A DNA stretch of 64,000 bases from Isoetes taiwanensis. Taxonomy: Eukaryota > Streptophyta > Lycopodiopsida > Isoetales > Isoetaceae. The stretch is from contig JAJEKV010000025.1 of NCBI GenBank assembly GCA_021234155.1, positions 2,127,995 to 2,191,994 of the forward strand, read 5' to 3'. Positions 10,976 to 22,320 of the stretch are shown here, piece by piece. Numbering within the stretch: position 1 is the first letter of the stretch; every line of letters starts with the position of its first letter. The notes below the pieces were generated by a model that saw nothing but the letters and a program-made list of their open reading frames with translations, did no database searches and was not told the origin of the DNA. A program made the translations under genes and the position numbers.

Positions 10976-13515
10976 GAACCATTAGTGTGTGTCCAGATAA
11001 ACCAATGGGATAATCATTGGAATTGGGTATAAATACTAAGGGTATAGATACTTGGTGTATTTATACCCATGGTATTTGATTCCAAACCCTACCCATACAT
11101 TGTCCAGATAAACCACCAACTTGTGTCCAGATAAACCACTAGGTTGTGTCCAAATAAACCATCACTTTGTGTCCAGATAAACCAATGGGGTAGTCATTGG
11201 AATTGGGTATAAATACCCAGGTATAAAAACTTGGTGTATTTATACCCATGGTATGTGATTCATAGCCCTACCCATACATTGTCCAGATAAACCATTAGTT
11301 TGTGTCCACATAAACCAATGGGGTAATCATTGGAATTGGGTATAAATACTAAGGGTATAAATACTTCGTGTATTTATACCCATGGTATTTGATTCCAAAC
11401 CCTACCCATACATTGTGCAGATAAACCATTAGGTTGTGTCGAGATAAACCATCACTTTGTGTCCAGATAAACCAATGGGGTAGTCATTGGAATTGGGTAT
11501 AAATACCCATGGTATAAATACTTGGTGTACTTATACCCATGGTATGTGATTCCAAGCCATACCCATACATTGTCCAGGTAAACCACTAGTTTGTGTCCAG
11601 ATTAACCACCAACATGTGTCCAAATAAACCAATGGGGTAATCACTGGAATTGCGTACAAATACTAAGGGTATAAATACTTGGTGTATTTATACCCATGGT
11701 ATGTGATTCATAGCCCTACCCATACATTGTCCAGATAAACCATTACTTTGTGTCCAGATAAACTACTAGGTTGTGTCCAGATAAACCACTAGGTTGTGTC
11801 CAGATAAACCATCACTTTGTGTCCAGATAAACCAATGGGGTAGTCATTGGAATTGGGTATAAATACCATGGTATAAATACTTGGTGTATTTATACCCATG
11901 GTATGTCCAGATAAACCACTAGGTTGTGTCCAAATAAACCAATGGGGTAATCATTGGAATTGGGTATAAATACTAAGGGTATAAATACTTGTTGTATTTA
12001 TACCTATGGTATGTGATTCCAAGCCATACGCATACATTGTCCAGATAAACCATTACTTTGTGTCCAGATAAACCACTAGGTTGTGTCCAGATAAACCAAT
12101 GGGGTAATCATTGGAATTGGGTATAAATACTAAGGGTATAAATACTTGGTGTATTTATACCCGTGGTATGTGATTCATAGCACTACCCATACATTGTCCA
12201 GATAAACTACTAATTTGTGTCCAGATAAACCACTAGGTTGTGTCCAGATAAACCAATGGGGTAGTCATTGGAATTGGGTATAAATACCCATGGTATAAAT
12301 ACTTGGTGTATTTATACCCATGGTATGTGATTCATAGCCCTACCCATAGATTGTCCAGATAAACCACCAAATTGTGTCCAGATAAACCATTACTTTGTGT
12401 CCAGATAAACCACTAGGTTGTGTCCAGATAAACCCATGGGGTAATCATTGGAATTGGGTATAAATACTAAGGGTATAAATACTTGGTGTATTTATACCCA
12501 TAGTATGTGATTCATAGCCCTACCTATACATTGTCTAGATAAACCACTAGTATGTGTCCAGATAAACCACTAGGTTGTGTCCAGATAAACCATCACTTTG
12601 TGTCCAGATAAACCAATGGGGTAGTCATTGGAATTGGGTATAAATACCCATGGTATAAAAACTTGGTGTAGTTATACCCATGGTATGTGATTCATAGCCC
12701 TACCCATACATTGTCCAGATAAACCACTAGTTTGTGTCCAGATAAACCATTAGTTTGTGTCCAGATAAACCAATGGGGTAATCATTGGAATTGGGTATAA
12801 ATATTAAGGGTATAAATACTTGGTGTATTTATACCCATGGTATTTGATTCCAAGCCCTACCCATACATTGTCCAGATAAACCACTAGTTTGTGTCCAGAT
12901 AAACCATCATTTTGTGTCCAGATAAACCAATGGGGTATTCATTGGAATTGGGTATAAATACTAAGGGTATAAGTACTTGGTGTATTTATACCTATGGTAT
13001 GTGATTCCAAGCCATACCCATACATTGTCCAGATAAACCATTACTTTGTGGCCAGATAAACCACTAGGTTGTGTCCAGATAAACCAATGGGGTAATCATT
13101 GGAATTGGGTATAAATATAAGGGTATAAATACTTGGTGGATTTATACCCATGGTATGTGATTCCAAGCCCTATCCATGCATTGTCCAGATAAACCACTAG
13201 TTTGTGTCCAGATAAACCACCAACTTGTGTCCAGATAAACCAATGTGGTAAATACTTGATGTATTTATACATATGGTCCACTTGGTGTACTTGGTGTTAT
13301 TTCCAATGTCCAAACATACAATGTCCACTAGCAAAACCGCTAGCTGCCAGAAAATACACTAAGTGCTGTCCTGATAAACCACTTGGGTGTATTTATAGAA
13401 GGGAGTATTTATACCATTGGGGCTGCCTAACACCAACGGTACTTTCTAACGGTACTTTTACCTTCAAACTATATATACCAATAGATAAGTATTGAGAAAG
13501 AGCTTGGAGGAGAAG

Positions 13516-14070
13516 ATGGTGCGCACTCGCAAGCAGAGAGAGTTTTGTGAATCAGCAACATGCACACTCTTGATGATATTCCACTTGAGGGTTACAATTC
13601 TCTGAGGAGAATAGCCTCCATCCATTCACAAGTAAGCATTCTTTTGTTTTCCCTTTGATCTTTGTTCTTTGTCATGTATGATTCTAGCTACAAGGTCAAT
13701 GCAGAGTGTGGAGAAGGAGGGGTTCAAACATACCGTCAGGCCTCTGAATCGGGATGCTAATAGGCCAACCCACGGTTCCATACTAGCTGACCTAAAGAGG
13801 TGCATGATCCAGGCCAAGTCATTGAAGAGGTTGTTGGCAATGGACTTGTGGGAGGGCAACAGCTTGCGCAGCTGTTTTGAGGAAATTTATCTTTCTAGAC
13901 GTTCCGATCAAAAGGGCTTGATTACTAAGCTCTTAGAGGAGTTCTCACCATACTTATGCGAGAACCTTGATCATCTGCTATGGACACAACCAACTTCAGT
14001 CCCAGATTTCACAGTCGAGAGCATCAAAGCAGAAGGCATGTCCACATTCATTGAAGTAGATGCAGATTAA
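13516..14070 (+). CDS. Unrecognised small gene, probably with one intron
   Basis: The best frame runs to a stop at 14068-14070 and includes SILADLKRCMIQAKSLKRLL and LITKLLEEFSPYLCENLDHL, a normal-looking helical composition unlike the satellites on its left. Upstream, a frame from 13559 (MHTLDDIPLEGYNSLRRIAS) runs into CAA|GTAAGC, a good splice donor; an acceptor near 13689 (TTCTAG) is possible, though the reading phase does not join neatly. Another ATG at 13516 begins MVRTRKQREF. The product is unknown; position beside a repeat array suggests a transposon gene. Confidence 0.4.
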
Positions 14071-14527
14071 TGGATGAGCTTTATATTCAAATAAACCATT
14101 GTTTTGGAAATGTAGTAGTTTGAAATTGGCATAAAGCTGGTTATGACTGCATCAGCTCTAGACTCTTATCTCTGGTTATTTGTTTGGACACCCAAGTGGT
14201 AGGGTGGATTGAAGTGCTACTAATGGGCGGAAAAGATAAAGGATGCTCCTTTAGTATGAGCTGTTGGTAGGAAGAAGCAGGAGCTTGTAGAGGCAGGTCC
14301 GCCATAGTACTAGCATCAGCACAGAAGAGGTAGAGCTTTCGATATTCAAGTACATAGTTAGCTAGTTCTTCACCACCCTCCCCCTTTGGGTGTGGTGTGA
14401 TGTGAATATTTTCTATATAGCCTATTTTATATAGCCTATTTAAGAGGCTTAAATGTTTCTGTTATAATTCTTCCTATTTGGCCCTTGTGGGGTCTAAATA
14501 AGGTCTTGTACCATTACTTATATTATT

Positions 14528-14556
14528 AATAAAAATCTTGCATTCAATTAAAAAAA
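14528..14556 (+). terminator. Possible polyadenylation region
   Basis: AATAAA at 14528-14533 follows TTGTACCATTACTTAT and is followed about 17 bases later by an A7 run. It lies about 460 bases downstream of the stop of the 13.5-14.1 kb gene and could end its transcript. Assignment is by position only. Confidence 0.35.
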
Positions 14557-14559
14557 TTT

Positions 14560-14690
14560 GGCATAAAGCATTGTTTTGGAATTGGAGTATTGGATTAGTT
14601 TGAAATTGGCATAAACCATTGTTTTGGAATTGGTGTATTGAAGTAGCTTTGAAATTCAAATACAACATTGTTTTGATATTTAAATTCAAA
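14560..14690. repeat. ~55-bp tandem repeat
   Basis: TTGGCATAAA(G/C)CATTGTTTTGGAATTGG is present twice with a third diverged copy, and a related copy sits at 14087-14140. It is noncoding. Confidence 0.6.
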
Positions 14691-15428
14691 TCGGGAGGGG
14701 ATTAGTTTTGAAAATGAAATAAATGGCAAGTATTGATTATTTAAATTGAAACAGGGAGGGAGAGTACAAACGGAACGACGCTTTGGGGTGGGGGCGGGAA
14801 CATTCACAAGGCGGGGGACGGGGCATCTTTCTTTTCGGACGTAAGCAGGAGGGGGCTCGGAGGAATTTAATGCTTGTCGGCCCGAACTCGGGTCTTGTGT
14901 CAAGATCTGAGCCATAATGATTAACAGTCTTGCCTGTCCGGATAAACCACGGGGATGGGGTCATGGATGCCCAAGCGGATGGCCATCGCGGGCGCATGGA
15001 TGGGCGGATGGCTATGGTATGGGGGGCGATGGGATGTCCGGAAAAACCACCGGAAATATGTTTGGAAAAACCGTATCCCGTCATAGATATACGGGCGCCC
15101 GCCACTGAAACGACTCCTAATTTGATCACCGTGAGCTTCTCCTATCTACTCAAAAAGCACAAGGGCTTTCATTTATCTTCCGCAGGGCAAACACCGACTT
15201 GAATGTTGTTAAATCTGCTTGATCTTCAGCAGCACAAGCATTGCCATTCTGATACAACTCAAGAGTTCATAAACTGATAACCTTGACTCGATGTATTAAA
15301 AGAATGAATAGATCCAAAAGCCATTGGAGTTTTAATCCACAGATTGAGAACGGCACAAATTATTCCGCCCAATCGGGTCCTCCTCTGGAATATGGCTTAT
15401 CTTAAGTACAGGCTTAACGAACTTCCAT
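14691..15428. other. Noncoding stretch with outlying satellite motifs
   Basis: At 14930-15080 TGTCCGGATAAACCACGG, TGTCCGGAAAAACCACCGG and TTTGGAAAAACCG are diverged, more GC-rich relatives of the satellite motif TGTCCAGATAAACC about 1.6 kb to the left, with GGATGGG/GCGGATGGC repeats between them. The overlapping frames on both strands are not convincing genes. Confidence 0.5.
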
Positions 15429-15553
15429 TCTACTCCAAGTAGAAACCGTTCTTGCCTTACTTACTGAGCTTTCATTCTACTCCAAGTAGAAATCGCTCAA
15501 AATCCCCCAGAAGGTTTTAGGCTTGCCAAGTTGGCATCTCTACTCCAAGTAGA
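15429..15553. repeat. Three copies of the 15-bp dyad TCTACTCCAAGTAGA
   Basis: The identical sequence TCTACTCCAAGTAGA occurs at 15429-15443, 15476-15490 and 15539-15553. Each can form a 6-bp stem with a 3-base loop. The surrounding sequence differs between copies, so the short dyad itself was multiplied or conserved. Confidence 0.7.
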
Positions 15554-17230
15554 TAGCAACCAGACTTTCAATTAAGAACAGAGAATGGATTCAGGCTGTA
15601 ATGGCAGGCTCCAGGTACATGAAGAATTGCTGGCAGGCCCACATAGACAATCCGGCCCTGCTGAAATAAAGACCGTTTCTTGAATCCTGAATAAAAGTCT
15701 TCTATAGTAACTCTGATCCACATGCAAGAGCTGATGTAATCTCTAGGCTTCACTTTTCTTAGAATCTTGCTAGCTTTCGATCCCCTCCATTGCTTCTGTT
15801 TCACTTCTTCTTACTTCGTTGCCTTTTCTAAAAGGCGTAAGTTACAAATACCTAACCCTTAGAATAGGAAATGCCTTTTTACGCACATGTTAAAACCCCT
15901 TAATAAATTTCGTGCCCTTGCCCTTGCTTGACTTTTGGTTGTCACGGCCCATAATAAATTGCCCCTTCTTATAATTTTCATAAACCTTCTTGCATAGGTC
16001 TTTTCCCATTGTTTATATACATATATTCTTCTATTCTACTCTATTCTATTCCTATTGTTGGGAATCATAGGAGGAATATTTACATTAATTTAAGCATATT
16101 TCTCAAACCCATTCGGGTGGACCACTCCCCCATGCTCGCTCCATATCACATTCCAACCTTAATCGACATCCCAAATACAATCCATCCCAGGCTCGAGACA
16201 ACAATCTAATTGGTTTGTTAGATTCAATTCAATAATTTTGCAACCAGACAGAGATAACTCAATTTGGAATTTGGCATCTGCAGCTTTGGCAAATCTGGAG
16301 CAATTCGCCAACCACTGGGTTTTGACAGCCTGCGGTTTCAACCGAAACAAGCCCAGACCAATTTTGGCCTGGTCAATTCACACCTGAGCCAATTACTATC
16401 TGATCGATTATGAACTTTACCACTATGTTTGTTCTCCACATTTTCCTTCTCCCTTTTTTACCATATTTTTGCAAACGAGCTTTTGTGCCATGTCATCAAA
16501 ATATTTTCAATGGGACACGCTATAACTTTTCTCGTTATAGTTACAAGTTTAATGGCAAAGCGGGTTCTCCAGAGCAGTTTCTCCAATTGTGGTTGATCAT
16601 AGGACTTATCTATCCCACGGACACAAAGCACAAGGCAATAGTGAGGGTCAAGTCCTGCATGTACTCAAACTATCACGACTCTAGTCTATAAACTAGTGAA
16701 ATCGGGAGGACACAATATAAGTCCAAGAGTGCATGTACGTGATAACAACCTGATAAAATATATTTCTTCTTTTCACGGGGTATCTTCAACGACTAATATC
16801 TTTTACACCAAGTATCTTATATGTGGGATGTCCTTTGCATTGGGTCTGACAAAAGAAATGCAAGGCTGTCGCGATAAATTTCTTGTATGTCTTAATGTAT
16901 GTCTTTGTTTTATTTTTATATTAAGAAAGTTATAACAATGATTATGTGCCATTTATTTTTCTGTATTGAATTACATTGTAATAACAATAAGTTCAATGTC
17001 TTTGTCCAAAGGCTTGGATCTTTTAAAATAAGGATAGTGTGATGGCTAATATTTGACTCTACATTTTGCGAAAGTTTAGGCAAAGGCAAGAAACCATGAT
17101 GGAGAAAAACCATTTAGTTTAGCCAAGTGTTAAAAACTTCTAGCTTTAATTCAGAGGTAGTTTAGCTAAACCTATTTTGGCTATACTAAAAATATAGTAG
17201 TAGTAATTGATTCCATGATTACAAACCAGC
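15554..17230. other. No recognised gene
   Basis: A minus-strand frame at 15804-15568 (KQKQWRGSKASKILRKVKPR) and a plus-strand frame at 16410-16691 are open, but I recognise neither and see no splice or promoter support. The style of 15.3-16.2 kb made me think of organelle-derived DNA, but I could not identify an organellar gene. Confidence 0.4.
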
Positions 17231-17245
17231 TTTCACTCGAGCATA

Positions 17246-18277
17246 TCAAACCTGCTCATTTTCCAGCAGTTTAATTTGTGAAAGGACTAGCTTTTCTCTA
17301 GCCCCATCAGAGGGAACATGAGAACGACAAGTTGCAAGTTCATCATACAATGCAGAGAGTTGCTCTCTTGTTTCTAATGCTCGAACTCTACCCCATTCCT
17401 TAGCGAGAGATTTAACAGCAGAAAGAGCCGCAACTAAACCAGCCATGCCTCTTCTAGAGGAAAATGCTTGGGACCAAGCACGCTAACAGCGAGTTTGAAA
17501 CTCCACATTCTCCAAGAACGTGACATTAAATTTGAAATAAGTTCTGATTGGTCTAAGACAACTAGCCACATTGTAGGAGAAAAGTTGGGGATGGTGATCA
17601 GAGATAGAACCATACAAAAGGTTATTTTTTTTTGAAATTCGAGAGATCATGGCATTGAAATACCCTCTATCATGATGAGCATATGCTCTACCAGCACCAA
17701 TCCAGCCATTACACCAGGTAAAGGATGGATCACCCTCAATTTCTGTAAGCCCACAGTCATGAAGGAGGCGCACCCACTAATCACATTCAAAACCTTGCAC
17801 CACTGTCGACGCCCTTCCGCTCCTATCAGCCTCAAGTTCAACCATATTGAAATCACCTACTAACAATCAAGCTACATCATGGCCAAGTCTACATAGTTTG
17901 CTTCTCAATGCAGCCCATAAAGCCCCTCTTCGACTTGGTCTGTTATGTGCATAAATGTTAACCAAACCCCATTCTCGACCTTGATCCTTCCACTTGATAA
18001 TAATCCATCGTCCAAAGGCATTTGTCTTTGTGAAAGTGACATTGATGGATGACTTCCATGCTGTAAGCACAGCGGCCTTAGAGGATCCAGCAACAAAGAC
18101 GAGGACATTATATTGAGAACCAAACAAGCCAACCAACTTTTGTATATCACCTCTACAACATTTATATTCTTGAAGGCAATAAAAACCAGCAGATAACTTC
18201 CCAAGATACAGAGCTAGGCGGCTTCTCTTGCTAGGCGAAGAAGCTATGCCCGGGACATTCCATGAGAGTATGTTCAT
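17246..18277 (-). pseudogene. LINE ORF2 fragment: apurinic-like endonuclease
   Basis: The frame opens with MNILSWNVPGIASSPSKRSR, the typical start of a plant LINE endonuclease, and continues FYCLQEYKCCRGDIQKL (Glu of the metal site) and NIYAHN. After a frameshift near 17870 it goes on with GDFNMVEL, GDPSFTWCNG and finally ISDHHPQLF, where SDH is the catalytic Asp-His. A last frame at 17446-17246 is the linker before RT. At least two frameshifts or stops break it. It would nick target DNA during retrotransposition if intact. Confidence 0.85.
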
Positions 18278-20162
18278 GTGTTCAAGGGTTGACGTTCAAT
18301 TTCTATTTCAATTGTCTCAATTTCTGTAACCTCCATGTCACAAGTATCAACAGGTAAATCAACCCATTGCAATTTCAAACTTGGCAAGGGGGAGCCTTCG
18401 CTCTGTTCCACCCTTCCATTGTGTCTGTCATTAATTGGCGAGGGCAAACCTCCTCTCTGCTCCACCCTCCCATTATATCTAGTCATTTCTAGGGAGTTGA
18501 ACACATAGCAGATTGTTTGGCAGATTGAGGCACACTTGGCAAGGGCGAGCTCCCGCTCCGCTCTACCCTTCCATTTATATTATTCACCGAACTTGCAGCT
18601 TGAGAGATCACTACTACAAAAATAGGTAGAAATGGCACAAAAGTGACATTTATGCTCAGCCTTTTTATAGAGCATAAATGTCACTTTTGTGCCATTTATC
18701 ACGTTGTGCTTCCCAAATGACACAAAAGTGATATGTATGCTCTATAAAAAGGCAGAGCATAAATGTCACTTTTGTGCCATTTCTACCTATTTTTGTAGTA
18801 GTGGATAGATTGCAAATATTTATTCCTGGCAGCCTTCTTCAGATTCACCTTTTGCCACCCATCTTGCTCTCTATGCTCTTGGGCCTCTTGAATTTTTTGC
18901 AGCTTCGCTCGTGAGGCATCATTAGAACATCAGTAACAGGGCTGGGTTGAGACACAATTACATGGGCAGCAATGTTCTCCCTTCCTTCAGCCCGAGGGAA
19001 AGAACCTAAATGTGGAGGGGGCAAAGGAGGAACATCAGCAGATGGAGCTATAGGTGTGACGGGGATTGGCACATGCCGATCTCTTTGGACTCGAAAGTTG
19101 TCAAACATGGCAAGATGGGGAAAGAGCAAGGCGAGTTGAGGACCATTAAGTAGCTGCAATCCAAATTTGAAAAACAAAGGGCCATTTTTAACAACAACAC
19201 AGTCAGGTAAGGCACGACCACATGGGAGAGACACACATATCTTGGCACCATCAACTATAGAATGGGACATGCGTGTGCCCAAAGCATTAGCAATATTAAT
19301 GAGAAACTCAGACAACAGAAGATCAGGAGGCAAGTTGGGAATTAAAAACCAGCATAGCATTTTGACAGCAGTCAAGATACTAGGAGTAAAGGCAGGAGAG
19401 TATAGTTGATATAAGATATAGTCGCTCCACATCGGGTCTATACCACGAGTCACAAGCTTATCCACAACATCAACATCATAAAAAACAATAAAAAAAAACT
19501 TCTTATCCAACATCTTCAATGTGCGGTGGCGTGTAGCACAATTACAGGAAGATGGCCCACAACCAAGAGCCAAGTTTCCTAGAATCCAGATAAGCACCAG
19601 TATAATGTGCCACCACAGCTGAAGAGACAAGATTTCCAATACATGTTTTATGCAATTCATAATCAATCTCTGCCAGACCATAACCTGATGCCTGAAGAGT
19701 ATTCTTACACACATCTGCCTGATAGAACTCATCCACTGGAGGCGACTGAAGATTCAATTCAGACTCCCTTTCCTTAAGCTCCTTCAGAAGATTACTGAGA
19801 TCTTTCTTGTTATCCTGGACCATAAGGTCAATAGCACTGGAAATGCAAGATGCTGCTACTGCAAAAGAGACATCATTCTTGATCCATTCACTAAAGCGCA
19901 TTCGAGATATACCCTCACCGGATGTGGAAGGCTTCCATGCCAATGGGCGAGGATTTGCAACAGGTGGAGCAGCAGGTTCAGTAGCATTCTTATTAGATGG
20001 CAATTTAGGAAAATCAGAAGGAGAAAGATCTGGAGCGCTAGCAACTTGATCAAGGCAGGACTGGAGAGCCAAAGGATTATCATGGGTTACCAGACTCCGG
20101 TCAGAGATTGAAGCAGAAGCTTGTGCATGTGTTCTTGACGAGGAAGCCATCATGGCCGACAT
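18274..20162 (-). pseudogene. LINE ORF1 (DUF4283-like RNA-binding protein)
   Basis: ORF1 begins MSAMMASSSRTHAQASASIS at 20162 and shifts frame near 19550. The second frame has the DUF4283-like series: LKMLDKKFFFIVFYDVDVVD, MLCWFLIPNLPPDLL, IANALGT, and a proline-rich tail. A 195-bp MITE then splits it, and the last part (18504-18274) overlaps ORF2. Such ORF1 proteins bind LINE RNA. A frameshift and the MITE inactivate it. Confidence 0.75.
18609..18803. mobile_element. CACTA-type MITE with 3-bp target duplication
   Basis: The 195-bp element begins CACTACTACAAAAATAGG and ends with the exact reverse complement; the inverted arms go on through GTAGAAATGGCACAAAAGTG for about 50 bases. It is flanked on both sides by GAT (18606-18608 and 18804-18806). 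CACTA termini and a 3-bp target duplication are the marks of the CACTA/En-Spm superfamily. The interior is also nearly self-complementary (AGCATAAATGTCACTTTTGT recurs), so the whole transcript would fold into a hairpin. It sits inside LINE ORF1 and so is younger than that LINE. Confidence 0.92.
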
Positions 20163-20165
20163 AAG

Positions 20166-21929
20166 AAACGGCTAAATTCGGAACTGAAATCAGCAGCAAA
20201 GATGCTGATGATGGTGCTAGCAGCAACGCCTATTGTTTTCCCCAGCTCCTACGATTGTCACTTAGCGTGTGATCAATGCCCAAATGCTCTAACAAAAATA
20301 TCATTTTGCATGAAAGAAAAAACAGAAAATCCGTAAGGGGCATAAAGGATGAACGTAAAGATGTCTTTGTAAGCCCGTGTCTAGTTCTGTCGTTCAAAAA
20401 ATAAATGTCGTTGCAACATCCATTACCTTGAAAGCTCTCTCCACCCAAAACTGTGGCTTTACGAATCGAAATTTGAAATCCATACCATATTCACTTTGAG
20501 ATTTCTAAAGCTTATTCTTCAGGAAGCCTGGATCTATAACTCCCATGTATGAATGGGAACCATGCCAAGTGATTCCTACATTCTGCAGGGCTTTGTAATA
20601 ATTCGATGAAGGAGAAGTAAGGCTGAAATGTAAAGCAGTGATGTTTTTAATGGCAAATATTTGCAAAAGACGAAGTTTTAGGGATTTTTAAAAATTTCCT
20701 ACGAATGTTTAGTAGGTTGCATATCACATTTTTTATTATAATATTCGCCCTGAGTTGATACGAAGTTGTCCTTCACACAAGACATTTGCCATATAATTGA
20801 ACCTAGGATAGGAGCGCATTCGCCCCCAGTTCTATAGCTTTTTACGACTAAAAATCTAGTATTCATCCTGATTTGTACAAACACTGGCTTTTGAGCATCA
20901 CAAGATTGTCGACAAGTTATTCCTTGAGATTTGTGTGACTTGATAGGGTTTTCCTGGTTGCATTTGCAGGTAATGTATTTCATGGGATCAATTTGGTTTT
21001 AGAATTGAATAGATGACCTAGAAATACTAGATTTCCTCCATAAAGACTTCCATTTTTATGCCTTGAATTCAAACCCATTTCTACCTTGAACATAAGTTAT
21101 AAATGCACTTGCCTATATTTTTGAATTATAAAGCTTTAGCAATAAAAAAAATTCGCCAAATGCTGATGAAAAGAAATAGATTATTTGACATATTCGCCAT
21201 TAAAATTAATCTTATTCTTCTTTATATTTGCCAAACATTCTATATAAATTGTATTGAAAAAATAAATAAAAGCATCCTTGATGTAAAGTATAACAGTTTC
21301 CAGGAAAATCAAGTAAAACAGCAAGTAAAGCAAAAGCTTTGCTACACAAAACGGATGACATTGTATGTGTAAAGAAGTTAGTCCAATCCAAAAAGCAACT
21401 ATGTGTAAAGAACTATGTTTGCAAAGAAGCGAGAGAGAAGGGCTACCTGATGTTGCCGAGTGAAGCTGTTGCTGCCTATTTCTCTGCCATTTTGGAGCCG
21501 TGACAGAAAACATAAAAAGGAACACAATTATATGTATAACGCCAAGGGACCACAATTGAGCCATATTAAATTATGTAAAAGAAAAATACGTCATCAGACA
21601 TGGAAAGGACACTGGTTGTACTTAAAGAACCAACTCCACTCTAAAATAAAGTAAATTATGCAAAGAGAAACATCCTTCATGGCCACAAAAATTTTAACAT
21701 CGCTTTCTAATAGAAAAAGATTCCAGAAGTAATAAGATTAAAAACAAAGAATTTCGATGCATTATCTCCATGCATCTCTTATTTTACGTGAAATAAAAAA
21801 GGTTGGATAATCCAAATCCATTTTTTACATACCTCATTCCTAAAAACACCACTTGAATGCCTTTGTATCAATATGCTCCTTTAGCTAGTAAGAATAATGA
21901 CATGCTGAGTGCAAAATGCTATGTTCTGT
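20166..21929. other. No recognised gene
   Basis: The region right of the LINE ORF1 start may include its 5' UTR. It is AT-rich beyond 20.6 kb and frames on both strands are short and unremarkable. Confidence 0.5.
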
Positions 21930-22230
21930 AAAAAATGCTAGTTTAAAGCATTGTTGAGTTGATCCGATAGCAATGAGAACGTCACATATATTGTCAACTA
22001 GAGTGGCAGTACCGATGCCACCTGTAGCGTCATAGATAGTATCACCTATAAAGTCAATCATGACACCACGTTTAATGTCACCATTAATGGCAGTACTAGT
22101 GCCATCTGTAGCGTCATAGATAGTAGCACCTATAAAGTCACTTATAATACCGCGTATAATGTCACCACTAATGGCAGCAGTAGAGTCGCCTATAGCATCA
22201 CTAGTAAAACCATTCATAATGTTAAAATTA
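21930..22230 (-). repeat. 84-bp tandem repeat, open on the minus strand
   Basis: GCCACCTGTAGCGTCATAGA near 22017 recurs at 22101 as GCCATCTGTAGCGTCATAGA, a period of 84 bases (28 codons), with a third part to the right. The minus strand stays open for 110 codons (22217-21885) and yields a 28-residue repeat built around GDIxRGxxxDFIGxTIYDAT. Shorter GTCAC words recur within it and again near 27.9 kb. An open repeat frame of length divisible by 3 can arise by chance, so I do not call a gene. Confidence 0.6.
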
Positions 22231-22269
22231 TCGTCATGTGTAATGTCACTTGTAACACCATTTAAGTTA

Positions 22270-22320
22270 TTACAAGAAATTTATCGCGGCGGCCAAGGCC
22301 GCCGCGAACATTTCTTTTGC
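22270..22320. repeat. GC-rich hairpin with CACTA-like flank
   Basis: CGCGGCGGCC at 22285-22294 is followed after AA by its exact reverse complement to 22306. The arms extend outward as AAGAAAT..T and A..ATTTCTT. The left flank TTACAAGAAATTT resembles the start of CACTA elements (CACTACAAGAAA). It is probably a miniature or collapsed CACTA end. Confidence 0.6.

Larger units (their letters stand above)
10495..13300. repeat. Complex satellite of TGTCCAGATAAACC units
   Basis: About fifteen higher-order units, 110-200 bp each, share the order: CCAATGGGGTAATCATTGG, AATTGGGTATAAATAC, CTTGGTGTATTTATACCC, ATGGTATGTGATTC, CCTACCCATACATTG. One to four ~22-bp subrepeats of TGTGTCCAGATAAACCACT then vary unit length. 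Each unit carries nested dyads (CCAATG/CATTGG and GGTATAAATAC/GTATTTATACC). Stops occur in all frames. It may be a subterminal repeat array of a DNA transposon or a local satellite. Confidence 0.85.
17230..20165 (-). mobile_element. LINE with ORF1 and ORF2 endonuclease, interrupted by a MITE
   Basis: On the minus strand from right to left lie ORF1 (20162-18274), then ORF2 from 18277. Coding similarity stops near 17240, between the endonuclease and the RT domain, and I see no poly(A) there. The 3' half is therefore missing, which is unusual because LINEs normally lose their 5' end. ORF1 and ORF2 overlap by ATGA, an arrangement suited to termination-reinitiation. Frameshifts make it inactive. 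Confidence 0.8.

Noticed and set aside
10495-13300. CRISPR array
   Set aside because: Repeats are of unequal length, spacers are themselves repetitive, no cas genes are present and the DNA is plant nuclear.
13516-13545. MVRTRKQRE as a third H3-tail mimic
   Set aside because: The order of residues differs (extra Arg, no TAR), and the frame stops after about 29 codons. The resemblance is too weak.
14737-15129. 130-codon minus-strand ORF
   Set aside because: It crosses diverged satellite motifs and a GC-rich repeat, has no recognisable domain, and overlaps equally long plus-strand frames.
15568-16691. Mitochondrial DNA insertion
   Set aside because: The style of the sequence suggested it, but I could not identify any organellar gene or recognisable organellar block.
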